This document shows positions 8,700 through 14,539 of a stretch of 14,649 nt of DNA, piece after piece. How positions within the stretch are numbered: the stretch's first letter is position 1; every line of letters starts with the position of its first letter. Under the pieces are notes generated by a model. The model ran no database searches. It had not been told where the DNA came from and saw nothing but the letters and a program-made list of their open reading frames with translations. The position numbers and the translations under genes are program-made. This stretch comes from Tumulicola sp039922955 (GTDB lineage Bacteria > Vulcanimicrobiota > Vulcanimicrobiia > Vulcanimicrobiales > Vulcanimicrobiaceae): the NCBI GenBank assembly GCA_039922955.1, contig JBDTDR010000046.1, positions 1-14,649 of the forward strand. Direction: 5' to 3'.

Positions 8700-8861
8700 T
8701 TCGATTCCCTAAAGCAGCGAGCGCGGCGTGATTTATTATTCGGCGGCGACACTACGACTTCCTTACCGTGGTGCGCTTGGTTTCAGCCTCCCAGTACGGA
8801 GGCAGAGGTCTTTGCGCGCGGCGGCGACAAATCAATCTTGGCTACTCAGCAAGGAGGTACT
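8700..8861. promoter_or_regulatory. Divergent intergenic region with a perfect inverted repeat
   Basis: The gap lies between the DUF1801 gene (-) and the small lipoprotein gene (+) and must hold promoters for both. At 8786-8803 GCCTCC and GGAGGC form a perfect 6-base inverted repeat with loop CAGTAC, about 60 bases before the lipoprotein start. It could be an operator or a leader hairpin. Clear -35/-10 pairs were not identified. Confidence 0.35.
8851..8858 (+). promoter_or_regulatory. Strong Shine-Dalgarno AAGGAGGT
   Basis: AAGGAGGT ends three bases before ATG 8862. It fixes the lipoprotein start and rules out longer in-frame starts upstream. Confidence 0.85.
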
Positions 8862-9308
8862 ATGCGCGCGACATTCTCAACATCGCTTTTCGCGATTTTC
8901 ATTGCTATGAGCATCACGGCGTGCTCGTCGCACTCGGCAACAAGCACCAAGGATCAAGCGGCTACTTCGTCGGCGACGTCCGACAACGCCGCCGCCTCAA
9001 CAGCACCGATGGCCGCGAGCGGCCCGACCGGCGCGCCACCCGTCTATCCCGGCGCAGCACCCGGCACGCGTCCGGCGGGCCTCGGCGAGAAGGCGCCCCC
9101 AGCAACGGCGAAGGTGTATTACACGGCGGACGACTTCGCCAAAGTTAAAGCCTGGTATAAATCGAAACTGAACGGAGCCCCCGAGATCGCGCAGCCCGGT
9201 AAGGAAAAGACGGAAGACGCATTTCTCGTGGGACAAGGTAAAACGGGAATGGTGGTCATGATCCAGAGTTTGAACGGCAAGACGTGGATAACCATCGCAT
9301 CCCCATAA
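8862..9308 (+). CDS. Small lipoprotein with Pro/Ala/Ser-rich linker
   Basis: This encodes 148 residues. The start is set by the consensus ribosome site just upstream. The signal runs from M-R-A-T to the lipobox S-I-T-A-C with Cys at residue 21. A low-complexity Ser/Thr/Ala/Pro region (about 22-75, including P-V-Y-P-G-A) is followed by a compact C-terminal domain of about 70 residues with Y-Y-T-A-D-D-F-A-K-V-K-A-W-Y-K-S-K-L, then G-M-V-V-M-I-Q-S and W-I-T-I-A. This V-Y-P-G-A linker plus F-x-K-V-x-x-W-Y-K pattern looks familiar from other small secreted proteins, but I cannot name a family. The final pair of short strands suggests an alpha/beta fold. The stop at 9306-9308 faces the stop of the convergent coiled-coil gene one base away. 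Confidence 0.85.
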   Translation: MRATFSTSLFAIFIAMSITACSSHSATSTKDQAATSSATSDNAAASTAPMAASGPTGAPPVYPGAAPGTRPAGLGEKAPPATAKVYYTADDFAKVKAWYKSKLNGAPEIAQPGKEKTEDAFLVGQGKTGMVVMIQSLNGKTWITIASP

Positions 9309-9309
9309 G

Positions 9310-10134
9310 CTAGGCGTCGTTGGCGTTCGCTCCAGCCTCAGCGTGCCCAAACGGCTCGCGCGCGGGGTTAGTGGGGATGGACGATGATGGCGAGATAGTC
9401 TGTACGATCTTCCCATTGGAAGCCGTGCGCTCTTTCGCCGGCGCCGCTTCTCGCTCGGCCGCCTCGCGCTCTGCTTGGCGTTGAGCGAGTTGTGCGTTGG
9501 CGTCGGATAGTTCTTTTTCGGCGGCCGTCGCGGCGGACGCCGCTTCGGCCGCGCGCTGATCCTGAGCGCGAAGCAAGTCCGATGCCTCGGTCGCCACCTG
9601 CAATACGTTTTCCAAGCGACGTTTCAGTTCAGCGATCTCGGTCGTCGCAGCTTCGGTAGCGCGGCGGCTTGCAAGCAGCACGGCTTCGATTTGCCGGCGT
9701 TCGGTCGTGACAAGAGCCTGGCGCTCGGCTGCGGTCCGAACTCGTCCCCGAGCTTCTTGCTCGGCCGCAACCGTGCGGCTTACTTCGGCCGCGAGCTCGC
9801 CGGATCGTTCGCGAGCCTCGCGCGCCTTCGCCGATTCGTCCAGAAGTCGCTTTTCGAGGGTGCGGGCTTCGAGCAGCAAGGATTCGGCGGCCTTGCGCTG
9901 CTCGGCGGCCAGGAGATGCGCCCGCCCGATCTCATCGCCAGGCTCGGTCGCGGGTTCAGGCAAAGCCTGTTCCGGCTCAGAATCGACGGATTGTTCGCCG
10001 GGGATTTGTTTCCACGCCATGCTACTTTGCGCAGCAGTTTCCTCGCGTTGGCGTTGCCCCCCAAGTCCCATGTCCTTCGCCAATGAGGTCAGGTTAAAGC
10101 GTTGACTGCCGATGTTCGCCGCGATGTTAAACAT
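9310..10134 (-). CDS. Long coiled-coil protein, unrecognised
   Basis: This encodes 274 residues from ATG 10134. That start is chosen because GGAGG (complement of 10143-10147) lies 8 bases before it; a longer in-frame opening to 10224 runs through the AT-rich control region and is rejected. Residues 1-30 hold an unusual, moderately conserved-looking head (F-N-I-A-A-N-I-G-S-Q-R-F-N-L). Residues 31-70 are Gln/Glu/Pro-rich and probably disordered. About 70-245 is an Ala/Glu/Arg-rich heptad region typical of a continuous coiled coil, and the tail is Ser/Pro/Ala-rich. There is no signal peptide or membrane helix. It could be a cytoskeletal or scaffold protein, or a polarity/phasin-like factor; no family can be assigned. 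The AT-rich upstream repeats suggest specific regulation. Confidence 0.8.
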   Translation of the reverse strand: MFNIAANIGSQRFNLTSLAKDMGLGGQRQREETAAQSSMAWKQIPGEQSVDSEPEQALPEPATEPGDEIGRAHLLAAEQRKAAESLLLEARTLEKRLLDESAKAREARERSGELAAEVSRTVAAEQEARGRVRTAAERQALVTTERRQIEAVLLASRRATEAATTEIAELKRRLENVLQVATEASDLLRAQDQRAAEAASAATAAEKELSDANAQLAQRQAEREAAEREAAPAKERTASNGKIVQTISPSSSIPTNPAREPFGHAEAGANANDA

Positions 10135-10142
10135 TATGAAAA

Positions 10143-10147
10143 CCTCC
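10143..10147 (-). promoter_or_regulatory. Shine-Dalgarno GGAGG deciding the start at 10134
   Basis: On the - strand GGAGG precedes ATG 10134 by 8 bases. No comparable site precedes the earlier in-frame ATG at 10224. Confidence 0.75.
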
Positions 10148-10206
10148 GGACAGCTCAACCGAGCGCCCGCTCTCGTACCATTATCCGACCTTGGGGCCTC
10201 AAATGC

Positions 10207-10243
10207 TTCCATTTTTGGAAACATTTTACATATATTTTACATT
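10207..10243. promoter_or_regulatory. AT-rich repeat cluster upstream of the coiled-coil gene
   Basis: In a GC-rich window this block is strikingly AT-rich. TTCCA-TTTT-TGGAA at 10207-10220 is a perfect 5-base inverted repeat. ATTTTACAT occurs at 10223-10231 and again at 10234-10242, 11 bases apart, about one helical turn. On the - strand these read ATGTAAAAT and can double as -10-like sequence. The position, about 70-110 bases before the start at 10134, fits a promoter with two regulator half-sites. The regulator is unknown. Confidence 0.4.
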
Positions 10244-10460
10244 TCTGGCTTGCCGCGGCGTCATAAATGTACGCCATGCACGCGGTCGTGTTAGCGTAAG
10301 ACCGAGTTTTACAAGATTAAACGACGCCTGTGAGCCCTCCTTAACGAGTGCCGAGCTCCGAAGGCGCTAGTCGAAGATTCCGCGTGCTTCGACTACGATG
10401 CGCCGGCGCAGCCTTTGGGCATGGAGCCTTTGTAGAGGATCATGTGCTTTGGATCCATTT
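10244..10460. other. Intergenic stretch without a recognised gene
   Basis: Together with the leader from 10135 this makes about 325 bases without a supported gene. I see no tRNA, terminator or conserved reading frame. On the - strand a 21-codon frame from an ATG near 10456 to a TAG near 10396 (M-D-P-K-H-M-I-L-Y-K-G-S) lacks a ribosome site and is not called. Confidence 0.4.
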
Positions 10461-10997
10461 TCAACAGGGAGCCGTGATCGGGGAGTGTGCGGCGTTAGCG
10501 AGGGAGAGAAAGACGTTGACGATCTTCGTGACGACGACGGGGATCGACCAGCCGACGCCGGCGTCCAGTTGCAGGTCCATCGTCGCCATCCGGCAATCGA
10601 ACGTCGTCGTCGAGGATTGTTTGAGCGAACTCATGTCTCCGGTGAGCGCGATGTACGGGCCGGTTGAGAAACCCGCGACGCCGAGCCCAACCAGCAGGCG
10701 TTGGTTCATGCCGAAGATGAGCGAGTTGATTCCGACCGAAATGCCGCTGACGTTGGCGTACGGCGTGTTGACGTCGATCATCGGGAAGCCAGCGAACCAT
10801 CCTCCGGCCCCGTGCGTACCCGATGGTGATGGAGCGCCTCATCTGAAGTTAATGGCACCGCTGAGGACACCCGTCTTCGCGCTAAACCCAGTGCTCAACA
10901 ACACGTAGCAGTTCAGGTGAATCGAAATGGGTGCGAGGAAATTGATCGGAACCATGGGGTCAAGCAGATTTGTTGTCGTAGAGTTGGAGTTAACGTT
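10461..10997 (-). pseudogene. Unrecognised gene with two compensating frame breaks
   Basis: Three frames read as one protein. From about 10997 down to the TGA at 10839-10841 one frame gives N-S-N-S-T-T-T-N-L-L-D-P-M-V-P-I-N-F and ends V-L-S-G-A-I-N-F. A neighbouring frame carries Q-M-R-R-S-I-T-I-G-Y-A across about 10845-10815. The first frame then resumes as G-A-G-G-W-F-A-G-F-P-M-I-D-V-N-T-P-Y and runs to TGA 10461-10463. A missing base near 10845 and an extra base near the GGGG run at about 10814 would make it continuous, about 178 codons. The alternating polar/hydrophobic composition with many Gly, Ser and Thr suggests beta strands, perhaps a secreted or barrel-like protein. The family is not recognised. 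The real start may be ATG 10955 or further upstream; a TAG at 10998-11000 bounds the frame. It lies next to IS debris, so decay is plausible. Confidence 0.45.
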
Positions 10998-11039
10998 CTA
11001 ACGCTTTGACTGTAATAGCTACCCACAGCGGTAGTGTAA

Positions 11040-11055
11040 CGGACGCCCACGTCCG
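11040..11055. other. Perfect hairpin beside the IS110 remnant
   Basis: CGGACG and CGTCCG form a 6-base stem with loop CCCA, ten bases beyond the IS110-type stop codon. It may be a terminator-like structure or a leftover of the element end. No T-run follows on either strand. Confidence 0.35.
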
Positions 11056-11064
11056 ACTTTAGCG

Positions 11065-11648
11065 TCAACGTGCGATCATCCCCTTCCCGCGCGCCACAAG
11101 CCGCTCGTACAGGGCCTTGATGTCCGGGTTCACGCGCATGGCGACCACCGCAGCCATGTAAAGACCAGCACGTATTCTAGGATTTCCAGCTTTCGACAGT
11201 CGCGGTCTGCGGTGAACGCTCGTCCAGATCTATGCTCGACCGGAACGAGACCCAAAAATGCCGAAGCTTCTCGTGCCGACTTAAAATCGTGCATGCGCAA
11301 GACTGCTGTCATGCGATTTGCCGTCTTTTCTCCCACATCGGGGATTGAACGAAGGCGCGCAACGTCTTCAGTGATGCCTGGAATCGCCTCGACGGCGGCT
11401 TTGATTGCTCGTTCCATGGATTTTCGCTGCCGCTTCAAGAATCGTATGCTGGCGTCGATTGAACGGGTCACGACCGATGAAGACTGCCTTACGATAGCTT
11501 GCTCACGTCGATTCAGCTCGCGCTGCAGGTCCGCTTCGATCGCATCGAGCCTGAGCAAAGAGGCTTGAAGTGTCACCAACTCCTTGGCCGGCGGAAGCCA
11601 TTTGCGCAGCTTTGCAAAACGTCCGTAGTGGCCAAGAACAATCACGCT
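11065..11648 (-). pseudogene. IS110-family transposase remnant (C-terminal half)
   Basis: The readable part begins at L-G-H-Y-G-R-F-A-K-L-R-K-W-L-P-P-A-K-E-L, goes through a basic helical linker, then the Transposase_20 region A-R-L-R-S-I-P-D-V-G-E-K-T-A, A-F-L-G-L-V-P-V-E-H-R-S-G. At about 11219-11228 one base is missing; the next frame restores R-L-S-K-A-G-N-P-R-I-R-A-G-L-Y-M and A-L-Y-E-R-L-V-A-R-G-K-G, ending at TGA 11065-11067. IS110 transposases normally carry an N-terminal RuvC-like DEDD domain of about 150 residues, which is absent here, and about 20 more C-terminal residues. The element is therefore truncated at both ends plus frameshifted and cannot be active. Its N-side joins IstA sequence directly near 11645. 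The bridge-RNA-bearing ends of such elements are not recognisable. Confidence 0.8.
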
Positions 11649-12681
11649 ACTTCGATGAAGGCGTCGAAGTGGACGGTGCGTTCGCAGATTTGATAGTACT
11701 CGAATCTTGTCGGCGGCAGCGGTTGAAGGAATGGCCGCTCTTCTTCGAACATCGCGCGCACTTGCCGCTTGAGCGTCCCGTGGATGCGTGTGGCGCCGCA
11801 ACGCTCATTCCACTTGGCCAGATCGCGTTCTCGTCGTCGAGCGTTGCGAACTTCTTACCTTTCAAGGCCGATTCTTGCGTGTAGCCGACCGCCGATTCAA
11901 CCTTCCCCTTCAAATCCGGGGCGTACGGCCGACAGGGTAGCGGCACAACGCCGTAGTGATCGAGCAGCTTGGCGTAAAGGGGGTTGAGCTGCGGATCCCA
12001 GATGCCGGGCTTGAGCACGCCTTCTTTGAGGTTGTCGAGCCGAATCGCCAACGTCGTACCGCCGAAGTACGCGAAGGCTTCTTCGTGGAGTCTGCACATA
12101 TCTCGTTCGACGATTTCCAAACGGTCTTGCGAAACGCGTGGCGGCTGTTGCCTAGCGTCATCACGAAAAAGCCGCGGCTTTCGGTACTTGCCGGTACGCG
12201 TGTCAATGGCGGGTGCGCCTTCGCCGTAATCGACTTGCGCTTCTTGGCCGGGCCGAGTCTCAAAGCGGCAGTAGACTTGGGTTCGTGCTTGCGTAGCGTG
12301 CGAACGAGGCGCTTGACGGCATCGTAGGAGCCGTCATAACCGTGATTCTCGACGAGGTCGTATCAGATGGCCTTGGCGTTGCGGCCTTTGCCGAGTTCGG
12401 CCTCGATGAACCCGCGAAATCCTTCGGCGCTGCTGCGCGTCGATCGCGGCGACCCGGTGGGCACCTCGGTGGTCAGGGTGTGCGGGTTTGAGCCGGTGGG
12501 CACTTCCGCCGGGGTGTGCGGTTTTGCTCCCGGCTTTGGCGGCAGGGTGCCGGCTTCGACCCCGTAGCGGCGGATCGTCTCGTGCCGGTGCCCGGTCTCG
12601 CGGGCCACGTGCCCGGATGCTCCAGCCCGCGCCCAGTAAGTCTAGAATCCGTTTCTTGTCGGCCACGTCCAGTACGTTCAT
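11642..12681 (-). pseudogene. istA: IS21-family IstA transposase, heavily decayed
   Basis: ATG 12681 opens M-N-V-L-D-V-A-D-K-K-R-I-L-D-L-L, a helix-turn-helix head continuing as V-A-R-E-T-G-H-R-H-E-T-I-R-R-Y-G after an extra base near 12609. TGA at 12363-12365 replaces a probable Trp (K-A-I-stop-Y-D-L-V-E). Further breaks lie near 12240 (before A-Q-V-D-Y-G-E-G, the DDE core), near 12168 (T5 run), near 12100 (before R-L-H-E-E-A-F-A-Y-F-G-G) and near 11824 (before W-N-E-R-C-G-A-T-R-I-H-G-T). The catalytic-core context L-D-N-L-K-E-G-V-L-K-P and K-G-K-V-E-S-A-V is visible. The protein stops at TGA 11642-11644 right after D-A-F-I-E-V-A, where intact IstA would continue for some 100 residues. The helper gene istB is absent. 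Five frameshifts and one nonsense codon make this a long-dead copy. Confidence 0.85.
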
Positions 12682-12770
12682 GGCAACGCTTTTCGCGCTG
12701 CCACCCTTGACGAAGCCACAGACGCGGCGCTCGCTACCGCCGCACTTTCAGTCATCCCGAGTAGGTACGA

Positions 12771-12789
12771 CGCTAAGGTTTGCTTAGCG
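12771..12789. promoter_or_regulatory. Perfect 7-base inverted repeat upstream of the histone-like gene
   Basis: CGCTAAG and CTTAGCG face each other around GTTTG. It lies about 70 bases before the histone-like gene and about 90 bases beyond the IstA start, so it could be an operator, a leader hairpin or part of an old IS end. Confidence 0.4.
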
Positions 12790-12861
12790 ACTAGTTAGGG
12801 GAAGGTTGCTAACAGCCACCGCGCCATTGGGGAGCGGCCTTTGGGAGGGACTCGAACATTT

Positions 12862-13206
12862 ATGGCAGCCAAGAAAAGCTCGCGCAAGAAGAGCGCTACG
12901 AAGTCCAGCGCAAAACGCGCGCCAACGTCAGCGAAAACAACCGCTAAGAAGATTGTCCACGGTGGAAAAAGCCTAGTAAAGAAGGCGACGTCAGCTGCGT
13001 CTAAAGCCGCTCGCAAGACGAAGCAACTTGCCCAAGGGGCTCAGGAAGCGGGCAAGATCATGGGCGTTATTGGAAACCTCATAGAGGCTGGGGGCAAAGC
13101 CGCTGAGGACCTAACCGCCAAGGTTAAGAGCGGCGGCCCCAAAGTATTGGCACGATCGCGTAAGCCCTCGGGCACGGCAAAGAGCGGCACTCGCAAGAAG
13201 CGCTAA
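12862..13206 (+). CDS. Histone H1-like Lys/Ala-rich DNA-binding protein
   Basis: This encodes 114 residues from ATG 12862, preceded by GGGAGGGA at 12843-12850 (11-base spacing). A TTG 21 bases upstream overlaps that ribosome site and is rejected. Residues 2-60 are a Lys/Ser/Ala/Thr-rich tail (M-A-A-K-K-S-S-R-K-K, A-K-T-T-A-K-K) like bacterial H1/Hc1 homologues and the AlgP/HU-tail type. A short less basic helix (about 62-90, Q-G-A-Q-E-A-G-K-I-M-G-V-I-G-N-L-I-E-A-G-G-K-A-A-E-D) follows, and the end is again basic (S-G-T-R-K-K-R). It probably binds DNA non-specifically and compacts the nucleoid under stress or slow growth. The central helix is the only non-repetitive part useful for homology searches. 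A hairpin overlaps the stop codon. It could alternatively bind RNA or ribosomes. Confidence 0.8.
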   Translation: MAAKKSSRKKSATKSSAKRAPTSAKTTAKKIVHGGKSLVKKATSAASKAARKTKQLAQGAQEAGKIMGVIGNLIEAGGKAAEDLTAKVKSGGPKVLARSRKPSGTAKSGTRKKR

Positions 13207-13219
13207 GAGCCCACTCTTA
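13204..13219 (+). terminator. Hairpin at the histone-like gene stop, possible weak terminator
   Basis: TAAGAG and CTCTTA form a perfect 6-base stem with loop CCCA that includes the TAA stop. Only AATAA follows, with no T-run, so intrinsic termination is doubtful. Confidence 0.3.
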
Positions 13220-13276
13220 ATAACGAGCCTTCAGCATTTAGCCGGAGCCCTGCGCGGTGGGGAAGCGTGGCCATAA

Positions 13277-13462
13277 TCATAATGCGGGGGCGGGGCGTAT
13301 CTTAAAACAGTAGACCGGCCGCCGGAACAAGCGAAGAGGACCGGCGCCGAGCTCAGTCCCCTTTTTGCGAATCCAGTTCTTGATCTGGGATAACCCTCGT
13401 TTCATGAGGGACGCTAGCGCAACGTATCCTTCGAGGAGAGTCTGTACGGTTTCAGGCGTGAC
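13277..13462 (-). pseudogene. Start-less 61-codon reading frame, possible gene remnant
   Basis: On the - strand the frame reads V-T-P-E-T-V-Q-T-L-L-E-G-Y-V-A-L-A-S-L-M, then K-R-G-L-S-Q-I-K-N-W-I-R-K-K-G and a basic tail ending P-A-P-A-L before TGA 13277-13279. It looks like genuine amphipathic helical protein, but a TAG at 13463-13465 stands immediately before it and no ATG or GTG with a ribosome site begins it. The internal ATG at 13405 would give 41 residues without a Shine-Dalgarno. It may be the C-terminal end of a broken gene, or a short protein with an unusual start. I do not recognise a family. Confidence 0.3.
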
Positions 13463-13699
13463 CTAGTACCTATGTTGAGCGCTATTAAAATCCCGTGAGC
13501 CAAGTCGCGCCACGCGACTTACCAGCCGCCTTCATTTCGCAGTCAGACGCCTTTTTCGGGCAGCCCCCCGCATTCCGAATGGTCTATCCCCGGTCGTCGA
13601 TCCAACGCAGGATCCAGCGGCTAAGGTATGCGCGATCGGCCGTGTCGCGGCGCGAGCAGTCCGAAGCGCTTCCGCGGAAACCTTTGGCTCGGGTTTTGC
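13463..13699. other. Gap with a strong hairpin
   Basis: No supported gene lies here. AAGTCGCG at 13502-13509 and CGCGACTT at 13513-13520 form a perfect 8-base stem with a 3-base CCA loop. On the - strand it is followed by GGCTCACGGGATTTT, so it could end transcription coming from the small membrane gene at 13933, though the T-run is short and distant. The rest is unremarkable. Confidence 0.4.
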
Positions 13700-13933
13700 T
13701 TAAGTCGATTGCGGTTGCGGATGCGTATTGGTCGTTGTTGTAGAATCGCTCTTCTGCTGGCCATTCGCAGGCTGCGTAACCGTCGTCGTGTTCGTCGTGG
13801 ATGTCATGTTCCAAGGATGCCAGTAGAACAAAGCAACCAACACGGCAGCCACAACGATCGCGACGATCGCCACTGCTGCAATGTTTGGGCCGGCCGACCC
13901 ATCTCGTACGACGACTTTGCGTTCATCACCCAT
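13700..13933 (-). CDS. Small single-pass membrane protein with Thr/Gln-rich tail
   Basis: This encodes 77 residues from ATG 13933, with GAAAGGT about 8 bases upstream. Residues 1-17 are charged (G-D-E-R-K-V-V-V-R-D-G). A single membrane helix spans about 18-38 (I-A-A-V-A-I-V-A-I-V-V-A-A-V-L-V-A-L-F-Y-W). The tail is low-complexity and rich in Thr, Asn, Gln and Ser, probably outside the membrane. A short charged head, one helix and a disordered tail recall small uncharacterised stress-related membrane proteins; no family name is certain. It lies 32 bases downstream of the 52-residue membrane protein on the same strand, so the two may be co-transcribed. Confidence 0.75.
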   Translation of the reverse strand: MGDERKVVVRDGSAGPNIAAVAIVAIVVAAVLVALFYWHPWNMTSTTNTTTVTQPANGQQKSDSTTTTNTHPQPQST

Positions 13934-13965
13934 GATAAATACCTTTCTGTTCGGGCGTGAGTCTC

Positions 13966-14124
13966 TTAGACCCGGGCTCCCCTTCCAGTGAGGAGATTAT
14001 AGATCACCATAACTACCACCACGAGCAAGAGTAAATGAATAAGGCTGCCACCGAAATGCAGTGCAAAGCCCAATAACCAAAGGACAAAAACTACAACGAT
14101 GATCGCCCACAATAGGTTAGCCAT
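13966..14124 (-). CDS. lmo0937-type small membrane protein, copy 1
   Basis: This 52-residue protein starts at ATG 14124 with GGAGG (complement of 14134-14138) 9 bases upstream and ends at TAA 13966-13968. It begins M-A-N-L-L-W-A-I-I-V, has a first helix, the motif W-L-L-G-F-A-L-H-F-G-G-S-L-I-H, a second hydrophobic helix of Leu/Val, and ends N-L-L-T-G-R-G-A-R-V. The W-L-L-G...F-G-G-x-L-I-H-L-L-L signature is that of the lmo0937 family (DUF5670), a small two-helix membrane protein of unknown function found widely in bacteria. A close paralogue of exactly the same length lies just upstream (start 14490), so the pair arose by tandem duplication. Both precede the Thr-tailed membrane gene on the same strand. 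Confidence 0.85.
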   Translation of the reverse strand: MANLLWAIIVVVFVLWLLGFALHFGGSLIHLLLLVVVVMVIYNLLTGRGARV

Positions 14125-14209
14125 GCTCGGTCGCCTCCTAGTTAAGCACTAGTCTACCCGTTGTTCGAAGTAACAAAACCCCTAATCTCGTTGTTTAGGA
14201 AAATCCGAC

Positions 14210-14320
14210 TCAAGAGGCCTTTTCGTTCAGTTTCTCCGCCTCGGCATAAATATCCGTAGCCGTCGCTCCGGCGGCGCAGATGTGCAGGACTACCCGCTGC
14301 GAACTAAAGACGACCTCGAT
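14210..14320 (-). other. Short start-less frame between the two paralogues
   Basis: Thirty-six codons on the - strand read I-E-V-V-F-S-S-Q-R-V-V-L-H-I-C-A-A-G-A-T, then T-D-I-Y-A-E-A-E-K-L-N-E-K and end at TGA 14210-14212. The composition looks protein-like, with an amphipathic final helix. A TAG at 14321-14323 directly precedes it and no normal start codon or ribosome site is present. It may be a remnant of a gene that once stood between the two membrane genes, or chance. Confidence 0.25.
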
Positions 14321-14331
14321 CTATCGGTGCG

Positions 14332-14490
14332 TCAGACTCGCGCACCGCGCCCCGTCAAAATATTGATCACTACAAGCACAACAACGACGACCAGTATTAG
14401 ATGAATCAGTCCACCGCCAAAATGCAGTAGAAAGCCCAACAACCAAAAGATCACCAGTAGTGAAATAATTGCCCAGAGCATCCCCGCCAC
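14332..14490 (-). CDS. lmo0937-type small membrane protein, copy 2
   Basis: This 52-residue protein starts at GTG 14490, with AGGAG (complement of 14498-14502) 7 bases before it, and ends at TGA 14332-14334. GTG is chosen over the ATG three codons later because of that ribosome site and because it gives exactly the length of copy 1. The sequence M-A-G-M-L-W-A-I-I, F-W-L-L-G-F-L-L-H-F-G-G-G-L-I-H, then a Val-rich helix and N-I-L-T-G-R-G-A-R-V aligns with copy 1 without gaps, differing mostly in hydrophobic exchanges. Function unknown; family known only as small two-helix membrane proteins. The DNA is similar over the central region as well, as expected for a tandem duplication. Confidence 0.82.
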   Translation of the reverse strand: MAGMLWAIISLLVIFWLLGFLLHFGGGLIHLILVVVVVLVVINILTGRGARV

Positions 14491-14539
14491 TTAGTGCTCC
14501 TTTCTCACGCGTCTACGATGTTACCCCACTGACAAGCGA

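Larger units (their letters stand above)
11040..12700. mobile_element. Fused IS21 and IS110 debris
   Basis: An IS21 remnant and an IS110 remnant lie head to tail on the - strand and meet within a few bases at about 11642-11648. Neither has recognisable complete ends, flanking target duplications or all its genes. The limits given are approximate and follow the readable protein plus the adjacent hairpin. Confidence 0.65.

Noticed and set aside
10396..10458. Small ORF M-D-P-K-H-M-I-L-Y-K-G-S ending in G-C-A-G-A-S, considered as a peptide precursor
   Set aside because: It has no ribosome site, no neighbouring maturation or transport gene, and its length is compatible with chance.
10498..10842. 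- strand frame of 115 codons starting M-R-R-S-I-T-I-G-Y-A
   Set aside because: Only its first dozen residues fit; the rest is Arg-rich shadow of the frame starting with G-A-G-G-W-F-A-G. It is treated as one segment of the frame-broken gene.
11642..12681. Programmed frameshifting in the transposase genes
   Set aside because: IstA of IS21 is not known to need it, and the lesions are numerous, of both signs, and accompanied by a nonsense codon, so decay explains them better.
13394..13410. CCCTC/GAGGG hairpin considered as a terminator
   Set aside because: The stem is only 5-6 bases, no T-run follows, and it falls inside the protein-like frame on the - strand.
13495..13743. + strand frame of 82 codons
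   Set aside because: It overlaps the 3' end of the small membrane gene, contains the hairpin region and shows no protein-like pattern.
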